In this document: positions 1 to 10,533 of the stretch, piece after piece
How positions within the stretch are numbered: the first letter of the stretch is position 1
How the letters are laid out: each line of letters starts with the position of its first letter
Source of the DNA: Paramoeba atlantica
Lineage: Eukaryota; Discosea
Reading direction: 5' to 3'
Length of the DNA: 64,000 bases
Assembly: GCA_977017575.1 (NCBI GenBank)
Contig: CDRNVI010000193.1
Coordinates: 1-64,000, forward strand
The notes under the pieces: model-generated
Database searches by the model: none
Seen by the model: the letters and a program-made list of their open reading frames with translations, nothing else
What the model was told of the DNA's origin: nothing
Translations under genes and position numbers: made by a program

Positions 1-1355
1 GAAGATCTCGCTTTAGGCCTCGCAGGGTGACTGTCAATAAAGATCCCCAACTGCCCTTCAATACATTCAATCTTCTTGAGCACTGCAGAAATCATTCTGG
101 GGATTATTCCTCTCCTCCACGACTTCCCTTCCTTCGGACCCTTCCAACCAAGGGAGGCTTGGTCCAACAGACCCATTTCAAGGGAAGAGTATGGCCTCTG
201 GACCGTAGATTTCCTAAGAATGCGAGAATTGTGAAGGGATCTTACAAGAGAGTAGATCTTCCACAGTTCTCTGAACAAAGCCGCCTCAGTGTTTCTTTCT
301 CTTCAGTAGGGAACTAATTCCCAAGCTGTGGTCTTAAATCTGGTCAAAAACTCGTTAAAATCATCACCCTCAGAGAAGGTACCCATCCTCTCAATAAGAG
401 TGTTGATGAACCCATGGTCATTAATCAGATACTCAGGGATGGATTTCTTATTCGCCCGAATCTCCCATTCCTTAAACGAGGATCCTCCAATCAGCAGTGC
501 ATGATCTTTAAAGCCGGACGGGATGGCATTGATAAACAAACATTTTAATAGAGCCTTGGACAAGAAGAAGATATGGTCGATACACCTCCCTTTATAATGG
601 GTGGGTTCATCCCATTTCAAGCATGACATACAAAGAGTAGCACAACACTTTTCAATTTCCCCCATCTGTTTTTCCTTCACATCCCAATTGAAATCACCCC
701 CAAAGATATTTATGCTCCTGGGGTTCTGACCGAAGAAACAAGCGGCTTCCTGCGAGATGGTGGCTACTTTGAGGTCAGGGTGACAGTATATATTCAGGAC
801 GGAATAGTTCGTCAATCCAATAGTCACATGGACACCAAATAATCCACTCATGGTCTGGTCAAAGAAACAGGGAGAGATCTCTTTCACCTCCTCCATCTGC
901 CTAACACCAATGAGCAGACCCCTCCTCTTCCCAAAGGAGTTGTCTCTCAACCAGATATACTTCCTCAATTGGTTCCTGATAAGATCAAGGTCACTTTCAA
1001 AATCAGAGTGAGATTCTTGAATCAAAATGAAAAGAGGCCGACAACTCCTAGCCATCTTCTGAAGGGTTCTCAATTTTTCGAAATTTTGAATCCCATTCAT
1101 GTTCCAGGAAATAACACGTGCATCAGGAAACCTACATTCATCACTCTCACTTAAATTAGCTGAGGACCTATCACGGGGGTCAACTCCTGGCTCACTCGGA
1201 GGACCTGATGGGAGGCACTCTGACTGGGATACATTAGGCAAGTTTGTTGTTGGGGGAGGAGCTACCTGGGGGTCCACACCAAAACTACTTCTAATATCCA
1301 CCAATCCCTTTTCCTTTCTCTTCTTATTCTTCTTCTTCTTGAGTTTAGTCATCAT
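1..1355 (-). pseudogene. LINE F1 ORF2, N-terminal endonuclease part, copy A1
   Basis: This is the start of the LINE polyprotein, an apurinic-type endonuclease that nicks target DNA. Visible motifs are ISWNMNGIQ near the start of the domain, the QESHSD block, GGDFNWD and KDHALLIGG, the last being the equivalent of the SDH catalytic motif. The frame stays open from 1355 to 303, where a TGG of the family has become TGA. Homology continues to the window edge with further disruption. Upstream is the period-8 linker that separates it from ORF1. The reverse transcriptase and RNase H must lie outside the window if they survive. Confidence 0.85.
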
Positions 1356-1357
1356 TT

Positions 1358-1457
1358 GTTTGTTTTTTTTTTTTTTTTGTTTTTGTTTTTGTGTTTTTGT
1401 GTTTTTGTGTTTTTGTGTTTTTGTGTTTTTGTGTTTTTGTGTTTTTTTTTTTTTTTT
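1358..1457 (-). repeat. A-rich period-8 linker between F1 ORF1 and ORF2
   Basis: On the minus strand this is a tandem run of CACAAAAA flanked by pure A-runs, about seven units long. It sits exactly between the ORF1 stop and the ORF2 start. The same linker is present at 33596-33680 (minus) and 48425-48521 (plus). The repeat contains no stop in any frame. Spacing differs by copy, so ORF2 is not in a fixed frame relative to ORF1. Confidence 0.9.
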
Positions 1458-3731
1458 TTAAATGACTGACTTCCCTCCCTCACTCTCTCTCCTTGCTTGG
1501 GTTGTTCTGGCAAACTCCTCGTTTGTTTCGATCTCCATAGCATCCCCCTCTTCCTCCTCTTTTCCTTCCACTCTCATATCTGACCCTTCAACCAAAAAGG
1601 AAAAGGGGACACCGTCTTGGACACCACCGCCTCTTTCCTCGGGTTTTTCCATAAGTGGATGAACAAAACCCACCCCTTCCTCATTTGGAAATTTCACCAA
1701 CTTTCTTTCCCTGCTCTCCTTTTCTTGTGCGATTTTTCTTTTCTTTTGTGATATTTTTTCCTTTTCCTCTTCACTCTCATTCTTTCCTTTTTCCCACCCT
1801 ACTCTAACATTAATCACCTCTTCTGATCCGCCCTTCTTCCTCTTAGTGCATCCTGTCTTCACAAGGTACTCAACCAAATAGAAAGCTTGACGCCTTAATC
1901 TCCTATCCTCTGGGAAAATTGAGCCATTCTCCAACCCCTCATAAACTCTTCCAAAATCCTCGGTTGCGCTTGCCCATTCGATGTTCAGGTTCAATTTCTT
2001 TAACATTGATTTCGCCTCCCTTCTATTGTCAGGTTCCTCCACCAATCCATTTTCGACCAGTAAATCTTCTTCGTTGATAAAGATGGGAGCAGGGCCAGAA
2101 ACAGGTTGGCTTCTTCTGTTCTCCTTCTTTTGGATCACAGAATTAGCGCAATTTCTTGACTTGCCCACAGTCTCTTTTGATAAAGAAGCAGACTTAAAGG
2201 AAGAGACTACTGGGTTGGAACATGTGTTCACCGATGTCCAGGTACCCTTCTTTTTTGGTTGAGCTTGCGGTCACTGGGCTGGCAATATGGGGGGCACTGA
2301 GAATCCACTAACTTGTTTGCTGCTCCCATTTATTGTTTTAATTTTCGAAAAGGTTTTGGTCCTGATGGGAGAAAACAAACTCATCTTACTCAGAGCTGCA
2401 GCATCACGCTTGACTGGACCCACAGAGGAACTCCTTTGGACAGCTGATCCCTTAGTTGTGGAAGAAGGTACTTTGAAGTTATTGGGTACAACTTCATGGC
2501 TCTTCTTCACAGGAGGGAGGCCCTTCGGAGGGGTAGGTTCAGCAGGAATAACATTAGGTGAGCGAGACACCAACCCTTGGCCACCAGCATTACACGCAGG
2601 TAAATTTGAGCCATCTTTTTTAACACCAATGGGGGAGAGACCTTCAGCAGGCTTAGAAGCTTGTGACTTGGGGGGAGTTTGATCTTTTCTCTCAGGGCCC
2701 ACCACCATAGACTCACCAGTATTACCGAGGGGGGCACAGGATGAGGGGACTCCTTCAGGTGAGACGAAGTTAAATTGCACACCATCTCTGGCAGCTTGTT
2801 TTCTTATCTTAACTCCTTTGGGGTCGCGGGTGTTGATTGAGTACATTTTCGTTCTCGCCATATTGCCAACTTCACTTGGATCCTTTTTTTGTAAAATTTC
2901 AAATAAACAATCCAAACAAGCAGGATGGTTAATTTGGCAAGTGGGGCATTTCACCACTTTATCAAAGGGCCTCGATGGGGTCCAAACAGAAACTCGAGCT
3001 TGAGTATTGCTAATCCCCAACCACCCTTTGGTGTGGGCGATGAGACGGACAAGGTTAATGGGGATTTGGGTGTAAACCAAAACAATACAATTTTGGGCTA
3101 TTTGAACTACTTCCTTCAAGTTATGTCTCGGAAGAGAATTTGGGTCAGCAAAAAGATTCTGGATCCACTCCACACCCTCGGCTTCGAAGGGAACCCTGAT
3201 TTTGAGCCCCCACAATTTTGCGTCCTTGTTGTTCCTCCAGACAAAGGATTTCTTGAGTTTTTTTGCCAATTTGTCACCTTTGTTCAAAAACTCTTTTTCT
3301 ACACTGGCAGCATCCATGTTCTCAAGCACTGAGATCACAAAATGGCCCTGCTTGACATTCACAAAAATCTTCCCTTTAAGAGAAGTCACATTTTCAATCG
3401 CTTTGATAACCTCGTTGAAGTTGGGAAGTCCCAGTCTAAAATCCAGTGATCCCACTAACTTTGTTGATCTCGACTTGGCTCCAACAACAGTTTTTGGGTT
3501 CAGGCGCATGACTAAACCTTGGTATAGTCTGACATTGTTCCGATCAATCTCGTGTAACACATCGCTGAGACCTTTGGAGGCTGGAAAGCCTTCCTTGGTT
3601 TCGAGAGGTCTTTTCTTTCTTTCACTTTTTTTAACAACTTGAGCAAATGATTCACTATCCGCTCGTCCTGACCAGGCGTTTCTGGCAGGAAAACCCTCTC
3701 CTTCCTTTACACTGGGTGAAGAGGTTTCCAT
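1458..3731 (-). pseudogene. LINE F1 ORF1 (nucleic-acid-binding protein), copy A1
   Basis: The ORF1 protein is expected to coat the LINE RNA. The start Met-Glu-Thr-Ser-Ser is chosen because all three F1 copies keep it; an in-frame Met nine codons upstream is also possible. Near the middle lies a zinc knuckle with spacing CX2CX3HX5C (CPTCQINHPACLDC). The C-terminal third is lysine- and glutamate-rich, typical of RNA-binding tails. One in-frame TGA at about 2271-2273 interrupts an otherwise open frame; copy A3 has a glutamine codon there. The protein is about 750 residues long. The function is inferred from position and the knuckle, since the fold itself is not one I recognise. Confidence 0.82.
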
Positions 3732-3813
3732 AATATTTTTTGTGGCAACCAGCCACAAGAATACACACTACAACAAAAGATAGGAAATTCAGACAAATGT
3801 ATCTTGAACCCCC

Positions 3814-3864
<51 letters not shown>

Positions 3865-3865
<1 letters not shown>

Positions 3866-4508
3866 GGGATATTTGATCCCCCCAAAAAAAAATCCCTTCT
3901 TTGACCTTGGCTCACCGCTCTCTGTTTTCTCACCCTGATTTTATTTTCTTGCCCTTGTCCTTGACTCTTCTTGATTATCTTTGGTTCTCAACTTGGAAAC
4001 TCTGATAGTGATAATAAACATCTTCAAAAACGAAGCACCAGGACTGTGCACCCCAGATTATGCTTTGCTTAATCACCCAGTGTTTTATTAGTGGGAAACA
4101 CACTTGTCTGCCAAATTTGTTCTGATCCACTTGAGGTTGTCTTCCCTGATTGGTAATCTTTAGTTTTCTCTTGATGATTCCCCTGGCATTTAATATGAAT
4201 ACTTGTTCTCTTATCCCTCCATTTGATGAGATGAAGCCACTGAAATTAGAAAAATGGAATGTGTTTGATTTGCACCCTTGAAATCTTTTTGATAACTGTC
4301 CCTGATTAATGAAATGATGATTTGAACCTTGACGAATCCTGTTTGAATGTGATTTTGTATTTCCTGAGTGTTTCTTCTGTTGTGTTGTGCTTTTGTTGCT
4401 TCTCTCCCTCTTCCCCTTGGCCACACAGATTCTCTTGTTGTGTTCTTGCATTTTGTCTTCATTTGAACAATGCTGCTTGTTGTTCAAATGGCTCCAAATT
4501 GGGGGAGG
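3865..4508 (+). mobile_element. Copia-1-type element, internal 3' end with polypurine tract
   Basis: From about 4440 this matches the stretch just inside the 3' LTR of copia-1 (40764-40812, minus). It holds a hairpin (4461-4489), a 12-bp inverted-repeat arm at 4488-4499 and a polypurine tract at 4501-4508. The stretch 3865-4439 is T-rich on plus and has no coding signal that I can identify; it is probably the same element. It is a fragment only, with no gag or pol. Family: Ty1/copia fossil. Confidence 0.6.
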
Positions 4509-4869
4509 TGTGTTATGATCCTGTCGGTTCTTGGTTTTGTCCATTTGGAGCCATTCTCACATCCATCACTGCTGCTCTGTCTGCTCTCTCTCTTTCCCTC
4601 TCTTCTTTCTCTTTTCTCTTTGTTTTCCTCCTTTTGTTTTCTCCTGTTCTTTTCCTTCTTTTCCTGCTTTTTGTTTGTTTTGCTCTTTGTTTTGATGATT
4701 CTTTGCTTTTCTCATAATGATTCACACGATCCAATTTTCAATTTGAATCTGTTCTCCTTCTCTGATTCTCATTTTTCGGTTATTTTGCTGCTTTGATCTG
4801 GATGAATCACAAAATTTTTGAAGTTTGTTTTGATTTGAATGTTTTTCAGTTTTCCCTTTGTTTTTGTTG
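4509..4869 (+). repeat. Copia-1-type LTR, 5' portion
   Basis: This LTR piece begins TGTGTTATGATCCTG right after the polypurine tract, as the copia-1 3' LTR does at 40763 on minus. Pyrimidine-rich (CT) tracts follow, as in the two copia-1 LTRs. The right end is lost where an inverted F2 LINE fragment starts. The boundary at 4869 is approximate. Confidence 0.6.
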
Positions 4870-5655
4870 ATCCAAACCTTCGATTGCTTTAACATAAGGA
4901 GAAGATTTACAACCAAGGCATGAGGGGTGTTCATCTACAAAAATTCTAAGTTGTTGTTTGAGAACTGCAATTCAAACCTTCCCAGCTTTGATCATTCTGG
5001 GAATAGCTTTGATTCTCTTCTTTTTAACACTAAACTTTATTAGGTGATGGTTTAACCCAAAGCCACTAATTTTTTTTAAGGTTAAAGATAACAAGGATAG
5101 AGTTTCACTTCTTTAAGTTCAAATGATCCAAAGATCTTTAATTCACTTAAACTCCTTCTCAGGGAATTTATTCTCTGCTTTTTAGCAGACAGGGCAGAGG
5201 ATAATCTGTTCTGTTTTTCACATTCAAGTGAGCAGGAAGAGAAAATAATGTTTTAATATTTTCCTCTTTGGGATTTGAACCTGCAACCCTGAATTGAAGC
5301 AATAGCTGTTTTACCAACTAAACCATCATGCCACAATTTATAGCTTTGATTTTCCATTTCTTGTCATCTCAAAAGCCATTCCATTCTATTGCAGCTGTAT
5401 GAAGGAGTTCAAGTTCCAACAAAGAGAAAGAATGTATGGCTGAAATTTTTCTTAAAATCTTGGTCTTTGCAAGGTGTTTGATGATTGTCTGGAGTTTCTA
5501 TAGTTCTTTGAAAAGGTAAGCTTCTTTCCTTTTGTCTTTCCACAGGGACTAATTCCCATATCTTTTCCTTGAGTTTACTAAGACAACTGACAGGATCTTT
5601 TCCATCTATATGATAGGATCACCTTCCATATAGTTCCCAACTTCATTAATGAGGG
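4870..5655 (-). mobile_element. LINE F2 fragment, inverted, split by SINE-2
   Basis: The minus strand matches the F2 ORF2 region at about 17110-17545, between endonuclease and reverse transcriptase. The match covers 4870-5014 and 5340-5655, with a SINE-2 between. It is truncated at both ends. At 5655/5656 it joins an F1 fragment on the opposite strand at a few bases of shared sequence. There is no poly(A) tail and no flanking duplication, so the piece looks like the product of rearrangement and not of simple insertion. Confidence 0.75.
5015..5339 (-). mobile_element. SINE-2, full length, copy S2a
   Basis: This is a tRNA-derived SINE on the minus strand. Its head (5339 down to about 5268) has a good A box (TGGTTTAGTTGG) and B box (GGTTCAAATCC) for RNA polymerase III. 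A central 72-bp core (5151-5222) is shared with SINE-1. The tail contains AATAAAG-like sequence and ends in a short A-run (T-run near 5021). Flanking copies of ATAGCTTTGATT at 5003-5014 and 5340-5351 are the target-site duplication within the F2 fragment. I do not name the parent tRNA. Confidence 0.88.
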
Positions 5656-5982
5656 CATTAATAAGTATTACCAATTCTGATTATCAGATTGTGATGAGAT
5701 ATTGGGCCAAATGGCTAATGGAAAGTGTCAGAGAGGTGATTTCCCCTGAACAAAATGCTATGTTTGCTGGAAGGTCCATTGATAAAGCAGTGGAATCAAT
5801 ACATGATTGGTTTATGGAAGCAATGGCAGAGAGCAAAGACATAACCATCCTCCAAACTGATTTCTGTAAGACCTATAACTATGTTAACCATGAAGCCCTT
5901 ATAGAATTGCTGATTGAGTTGAATGCTCCCCCCCAAGCTCTTGAAGTTGTATTTAAAGTTCTGCAAGAGTCAGATACATGGC
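5656..5982 (+). pseudogene. LINE F1 reverse transcriptase fragment
   Basis: An open stretch of about 110 codons matches the F1 ORF2 protein around the first reverse transcriptase blocks (ITNSDYQIVMRYWAKWLM, GRSIDKAVESIHD, LQTDFCKTYNYVN). It corresponds to 50294-50620 of copy A3. It is cut at both ends: the left joint is with an inverted F2 piece and the right end with a SINE-2 tail. At the codon where A3 has a premature TGA this copy has CAA. Confidence 0.85.
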
Positions 5983-6175
5983 TTTTTTTTTAACACTGGG
6001 CTTTATTAGGTGATGGCTTAACCCAAAGCCACTAATTTTTTAAGGTTAAAGATAATAAGGATAGAGTTTCACCTCTTTAGGTTCAAATGGTCCAAAGACC
6101 TTTAATTCACTTAAACTCCTTCTCAGGGAATTTATTTTCTGCTTTTTAGCAGACAGGGCAGAGGATAATTTGTTT
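5983..6175 (-). mobile_element. SINE-2, 5'-truncated copy S2b
   Basis: The tail and core match S2a (5015-5230) and the tRNA head is missing. The T-run at 5983-5991 is the poly(A) tail on the minus strand. The left flank is an F1 reverse transcriptase fragment. At the right, the poly(T) of an F3-like LINE begins directly, so the two elements abut. I see no target-site duplication. Confidence 0.8.
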
Positions 6176-6610
6176 GTTTTTTTTTCACTAGACATCAGAA
6201 GATGTCATTAATTTATTAAAGTAAAAAACCATCATATAGATGGAAAAGATAGTTTAGATCTTACCAATTGGTAACATAGATATGGTTGATTATATTTAAA
6301 TTAGTTAATTCTTAGAATAGTTAGTTAATCTTCATCATCACTTGGAGGAGGTCTACCTTTTTTAAAGATTACATATCTTTTTTTCTTTTTTTTCCTTTTC
6401 TTTCTATTCTTTTCCCAACATACTTTCACATAACTTGTCACTTGGGATTGAAGTAGAATAGAAATCATAGAGGTCTTTAGAAAGGGCTACTGGTGTTATC
6501 AAGGTTTCATCAGGAGAGAGAGGTTTGGGGAAGTATACCACTTGAGTTGTAATTACTAAACCTTGGAATTTCCTCAAGAGTGTGGAAGAGGGGATGAGAT
6601 AACTCCAATT

Positions 6611-7408
6611 TCACTCAAGGGGGTTGTTCAGTTTAGTCCATAAGAGAGAATTATCAACAATCCATTCTTCTTCAGTTTTTCCAACTTGTTTAATACAAGG
6701 GTTCCATTTGAAATCATTAACAGCAACTATTCCATCCATAACTAACCAACTAGCAGCAGTAGCAATAGCATCAGCATGTTTGTTAAGTTCACAAAAGACA
6801 TGGATAAATTCAACATCTTCAAATTTAGCAGCAGTTGCTTTAATCTCAATCAACAGGAGGTTAAGTTCATGGTTACTAATATTGTGACTCTTAGGAGCTG
6901 CCTTGGTTAGTATCATACAATCATCAACAATTTGGATGTGAGAACCCAAACCTCTTGCACTCTTTAATCCCAAGAGACAGCCTTTGAATTCACCAACATT
7001 ATTTGTACCAAAGGGAATAGTTTCAGCACCAACCAGGATTTCCTTTCCATCTCTGAAAATAGCATAGCCAGCACCACCAAGGTGAGAATCAGTATGGCCT
7101 GAACCATTGTAGAAAACTTGTAAGCCTTTAAACTTGAACTTTTTGATTTCTCTCTTTTTCTTTGCAGAGGTTGGGTCTTTATGAAGAGGTTTGGGAAGGA
7201 GTTTGTTCTTTTTTAAGATTTTGTGAAAGATATCAATAGCATACTCAGCAGATTGGGATCCTTCAGCATACACAGTTATCCACAGTGCAAGTAAGGCAGC
7301 ACTCACTATTGAGGTGAAGAGGTTTGAGCAATATTGAGCAATAAGTCCACACACAAAGGAAGAGGATTCCCAAGATGGAAGTTTCAACTTTATGCAGCTT
7401 TGTCCCAT
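6611..7408 (-). pseudogene. F3-like LINE ORF2, RNase H domain
   Basis: This 265-codon open stretch holds a type I RNase H: FYNGSGHTDSHLGGAG carries the first catalytic aspartate position, with an Asn just before Gly-Ser where other families have Asp (FYDGSG). It is followed by GEFKGCL, the VDDCMILTKAAP block and NKHADAIATAAS. The Asp-to-Asn change in the first motif should abolish catalysis, a sign of decay. RNase H would remove LINE RNA during cDNA synthesis. The reverse transcriptase end (7484-7891) is in another frame upstream. Confidence 0.82.
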
Positions 7409-7483
7409 CTTTTCAAGGTAGCTTTTAGCACAAATACAAGTTTTGAGGAGGTGGGTTTGAGATTCTTTTTCTTTCTTACATAA

Positions 7484-7891
7484 TCAATAGATAGGAGGTT
7501 CCAAAGTAAAATAGGAAATCTTATCCATTGTAAGGAGACCACAAATTAAGAATTTGGTAAGATTTTGTTGGAGCTGAAGTTTAAGAGTATGAGCTAAGTT
7601 GTAGACAATACATTTGATCTTTCCACCCTCTTGGTAGATATTTTCAAGCACAATAGGTATTTGATGAGAAAGGAAACTATAGTTTGTTTTGGTTGGGCCT
7701 CCCAGAGTCACTTCTTTAGAGATTTTTGAAGCAGCAGAGTAAGCATCAAGTCTCATAGCTCCAATGGCCAAGGGATTCTTGTATTCACAACTTAGAGGTT
7801 TATGAGAAATAAGAAGAGCCCAATTGAAGAGAATGAAGTGACAAACTTGACATTTACTACCAAAAAAAAAAAAAAAACCCTTAGGAAACAT
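7484..7891 (-). pseudogene. F3-like LINE ORF2, end of reverse transcriptase
   Basis: The protein aligns with the F1 stretch after the reverse transcriptase palm (ILFNWVLLILRKPL, SIGAMRIDALEA). Here it reads LFNWALLISHKPL and AIGAMRLDAYSAAS. An A-run at 7861-7875 (plus strand) lies where the frame shifts. The knuckle region that should follow is broken by a stop near 7490. The order matches F1: palm, thumb-like linker, knuckle, RNase H. Confidence 0.72.
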
Positions 7892-8005
7892 TTGAGGATT
7901 CTTTTTTGCTGATATCTTCCCTTTCTCAAGTTAGCTGTGGTAGAAGACCACCCCACAGGGAGCTGAGCATATCTGCTGATAGCTTTCAACTTACTCTATC
8001 CAATT

Positions 8006-9003
8006 ATGTTTTCCAGAAGCTCAGACTTGTCTTTCAACAGAGTTGCTGGAGGAAATGCTAATTCAGCACTACTATTTTTGAAAAAAGCAGTCCCAGGTAT
8101 GAACCAAATGATTGCTAAGCTTTGGGAGATGATTGATATTAAGAATGCCTCCCTTTCTACTTGCCTTGCTACCAAACTCAACCTGTCTCTCATCAAAGGA
8201 GCCAGAGTACACCCCCTTTTCCCAGTAGGAGCCTTTGCCTTCCCCAATGAGATTCCTACCTTCTCCAACTTCTTGAGAGCTATTGAAAGCCAAACCAACC
8301 TCAAGAGAAGCATTAGAGTGGAGGCAAGGGCCAAACACTATGCCATCCTTGCCCACAAGGAGGAAGATATCCTCACAATCCAATTTACTATTGAAAAGAA
8401 AGGAAATCTGATTGCCAACCAACTTGAGAGTTCTTGTATCTGGAGAATCAATCATGATGCCCATTTGTGGGGGATCAAGATTAGACTCCCCTTCCAAGTC
8501 TCAGAGAATGAGTGGATTTACAATTTATTCAACAGAGAGAACTATCTTCCCTCTTTCAATCTTAAAGAAGTGGTACGAGTCTCAGATGACTGCATCATCA
8601 TCTTCTACAAGTCCATCCCCCTCTCTCTAGTCCACCTTATTGCCAAGACCAAAGGATTCATCTGAATCAATGCCTTGATTAAAGCCAAGTGTTCCATTTG
8701 GACACCAACCTGACCATATTACCTCCTTGTTGAGTGCCCCCTCTGCAGGGTGAACCATTCTGCAAGCCTTACTTGCACTGCAAAGATCATCTGGAAACAA
8801 AAAGAAGATGCCATCAGCAAGCTTTTTGAAGAAGAGCAACAAAGTCCTAGTTTTGAGGAAAAGAAATACCAGAAGATAGAGCAGAAAATGGCAAATAAAA
8901 GAAAAAAAAAGGAAAAAAGAATAATCAAGATATCAGAAAGTATGGACTTGTTCACCCCCCTCCCCAGAGATCTGATGCCCAACTTCAACCCTTTCCTTTG
9001 ATG
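8006..9003 (+). pseudogene. LINE F3 ORF1
   Basis: ORF1 aligns with F1 ORF1 in the LWGIKIRLPF and FNLKEVVRVSDDCIIIFY blocks. It carries the same unusual zinc knuckle, CPLCRVNHSASLTC, with spacing CX2CX3HX5C. Two in-frame TGA codons, near 8663 and 8711, precede the knuckle. A lysine-rich stretch follows (about 8885-8930). The tail after the knuckle is much shorter than in F1. The true N-terminus may be missing, since F1 has about 60 more residues before the first shared block. Confidence 0.75.
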
Positions 9004-9160
9004 CTTGTCAACAAGTCCCAACTAATTTCTCATCTCCCCACTCCCCCCACCCCCCTCAACTCCCCTTTCCCCCAAGAGAGACTTTGTAATTCTCAAATCC
9101 CCTCTCTGGAATCCAACCCCCAAGTTACTCCAAATTTGTTGTTTTTCTTGGTTCCCCAAC

Positions 9161-10533
9161 TTGAGAATTCTTTTCTGGAATATAAATGGGCTGCAAAATG
9201 AAGAGAAACTTGAGATCTGTAAGAGGATGGCAGCTAGCTCCCAGCCCCTATTCATCTTCCTCCAGGAAACCCATGCAACATCTGAAAATGATCTTGATCA
9301 TCTTAAGAACCACTTGAGGAAGTACATTTGGTTTTGTAACTCCTTCTCTGAGAGGAAATGTGGCCTTGTGATTGGAATTAGATATGTGGAAGGGATCCCT
9401 CTCTTCTTTTTTGGGGCCATTTGTTTGTGAATGCAATTCCATCTGGATTCAAAGATCATGCTGTAATGATTGGAGGAGCCAGTGTAAAAGAGTGGGAGAG
9501 CAACTCTCAGAAGAAGAGGATTCCTGAATATCTAATTAATGATCCCAAATTTATCTCTACTCTCTCTGAAGCTGTTGGAAACTACTCTGTGGGTGACCTT
9601 GTGACCTGTCTTGATAAAATGAAATCTGAAGCCTGGAGATTGACTGCTCTGTGGAAGGACAAGCATAAGAAAACTCATCTCTTCAAGAAACTTTGGAAAT
9701 TGCAGACTTTAGTTAAGAAGCTGAGAACAACTCAAATCCTTAGGAAGGATAGCCCAGCTCACCCCTTCACCTCCTTGGAAGCTGAACTGAGAGAAGCAGC
9801 AGCTGAGAATTGGGATAACCCTTTGAAAGGGCAGAAATGGAGATTAAAGATTATTCCTCAGATGATTAAAGTTGGTCTCTCTTGAATATCAAGTCTTGAA
9901 CAACAACTTAGAGTCTTCCTTGACAACCATCCAGCTTGTCCCAACAAGAAGTCCTCCCCCAAGGTGAGAGGAGTGATTGTTGATGGCATTTTGTCTTATG
10001 ACTCATCTATTGTGAAAGAAGCTATCAAGGGTTTTTGGGGTGATTTCTTGGGAACTGAACACCCTTATGACCTTAAAGCCCTGGATGAACTCCTTAACAA
10101 CCACCCCTTCTGCTTTCCAGACTCTGAAAATCATACAGTAGACCTTCTGAAAGTTGAGAAGCTGCTCCTTCAAGCCAACCATACCAGTGCAGGCCCTGAT
10201 GGAATTTCCTTCTCTCTCTATTGGAAAACTTATAAGAAATATCAAAAGATGTGGATCAAATTGATTCAACAAGCAGGAGAGAGTATGAAATTCCTTGATT
10301 CCTTTGGAGAGAGCCAATTGTGTTTGATTCCCAAGGTTGAGAATGTTCCTTGCCCTGACCAGTTCAGACCTATAAGTGTAACAAACTTTGATTATCAAAT
10401 TGTAATGTGATATTGGGTTCTTTGGTTTTCTGAAATTGCAAGTGGAGTAATCTCTGATACTCAATATGCAATGTTTAAGGGGAGATCAATTGATGCAGCT
10501 GTGGAAACAATTTATGATGCCTTCTATGAGGCT
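9161..10533 (+). pseudogene. LINE F3 ORF2 (endonuclease/reverse transcriptase), deleted
   Basis: The endonuclease starts with ILFWNINGLQNEEKL and the QETHATSE block. Near 9402-9420 it then jumps to FVNAIPSGFKDHAVMIGG, so roughly 150 residues with the GGDFNWD catalytic part are gone. The linker to the reverse transcriptase follows (IPEYLINDPKF, VRGVIVDG), then AGPDGISFSLYW and DQFRPISVTNFDYQIVM. A TGA stands in place of the arginine codon after IVM at about 10408. The sequence ends within GRSIDAAVETIYDAFYEA. Confidence 0.8.

Larger units (their letters stand above)
1..3864 (-). mobile_element. LINE F1, copy A1 (runs off left edge)
   Basis: This is a non-LTR retrotransposon lying on the minus strand. 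Read 5' to 3' it has a 49-bp poly(A) tract (T-run 3816-3864 on plus), a short leader, ORF1 (3731-1458), an A-rich period-8 linker (about 1457-1358) and ORF2 from 1355. It leaves the window inside the linker between endonuclease and reverse transcriptase. It is colinear with the better preserved copy A3 at 46032-53023, which sets its boundaries. ORF1 and ORF2 both carry premature stops, so it is dead. The right flank (3865 on) does not resemble A3 upstream DNA, so the 5' end is real. No target duplication can be tested because the 3' end is outside the window. Confidence 0.9.
6176..7990 (-). mobile_element. F3-like LINE, 3' half
   Basis: This is the minus-strand 3' portion of a LINE: the end of the reverse transcriptase, a cysteine-histidine knuckle region, RNase H, the 3' UTR and a poly(A) tail (T-run ending 6185). 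The 3' UTR ends with a hairpin GACATC-TTCT-GATGTC preceded by AATAAATTAAT, comparable to the F1 and F2 ends. It is about half identical to F2 in protein, so it is a separate family. Its assignment to the same family as 8000-10533 is an inference from proximity and divergence level. The 5' end is cut near 7990, where a plus-strand LINE begins. Confidence 0.8.
8000..10533 (+). mobile_element. LINE F3, 5' two thirds
   Basis: This plus-strand LINE has ORF1 at 8006-9003 and ORF2 from about 9161. It is about 60% identical to F2 in the endonuclease, so it is a distinct family. It lacks the catalytic half of the endonuclease and stops inside the reverse transcriptase at 10533, where it runs straight into F2 ORF1. 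No poly(A) tail or target duplication marks either end. The left joint at about 7990-8000 faces an oppositely oriented F3-like 3' half, which suggests an inversion. Confidence 0.78.

Noticed and set aside
1358-1457. A CRISPR-like or minisatellite array.
   Set aside because: The unit is 8 bases with no spacers, and it always sits at the same position between two LINE ORFs.
4513-4734. Lys/Arg-rich minus-strand frame as a small basic protein.
   Set aside because: It is the complement of a CT-rich LTR tract; composition alone explains it.
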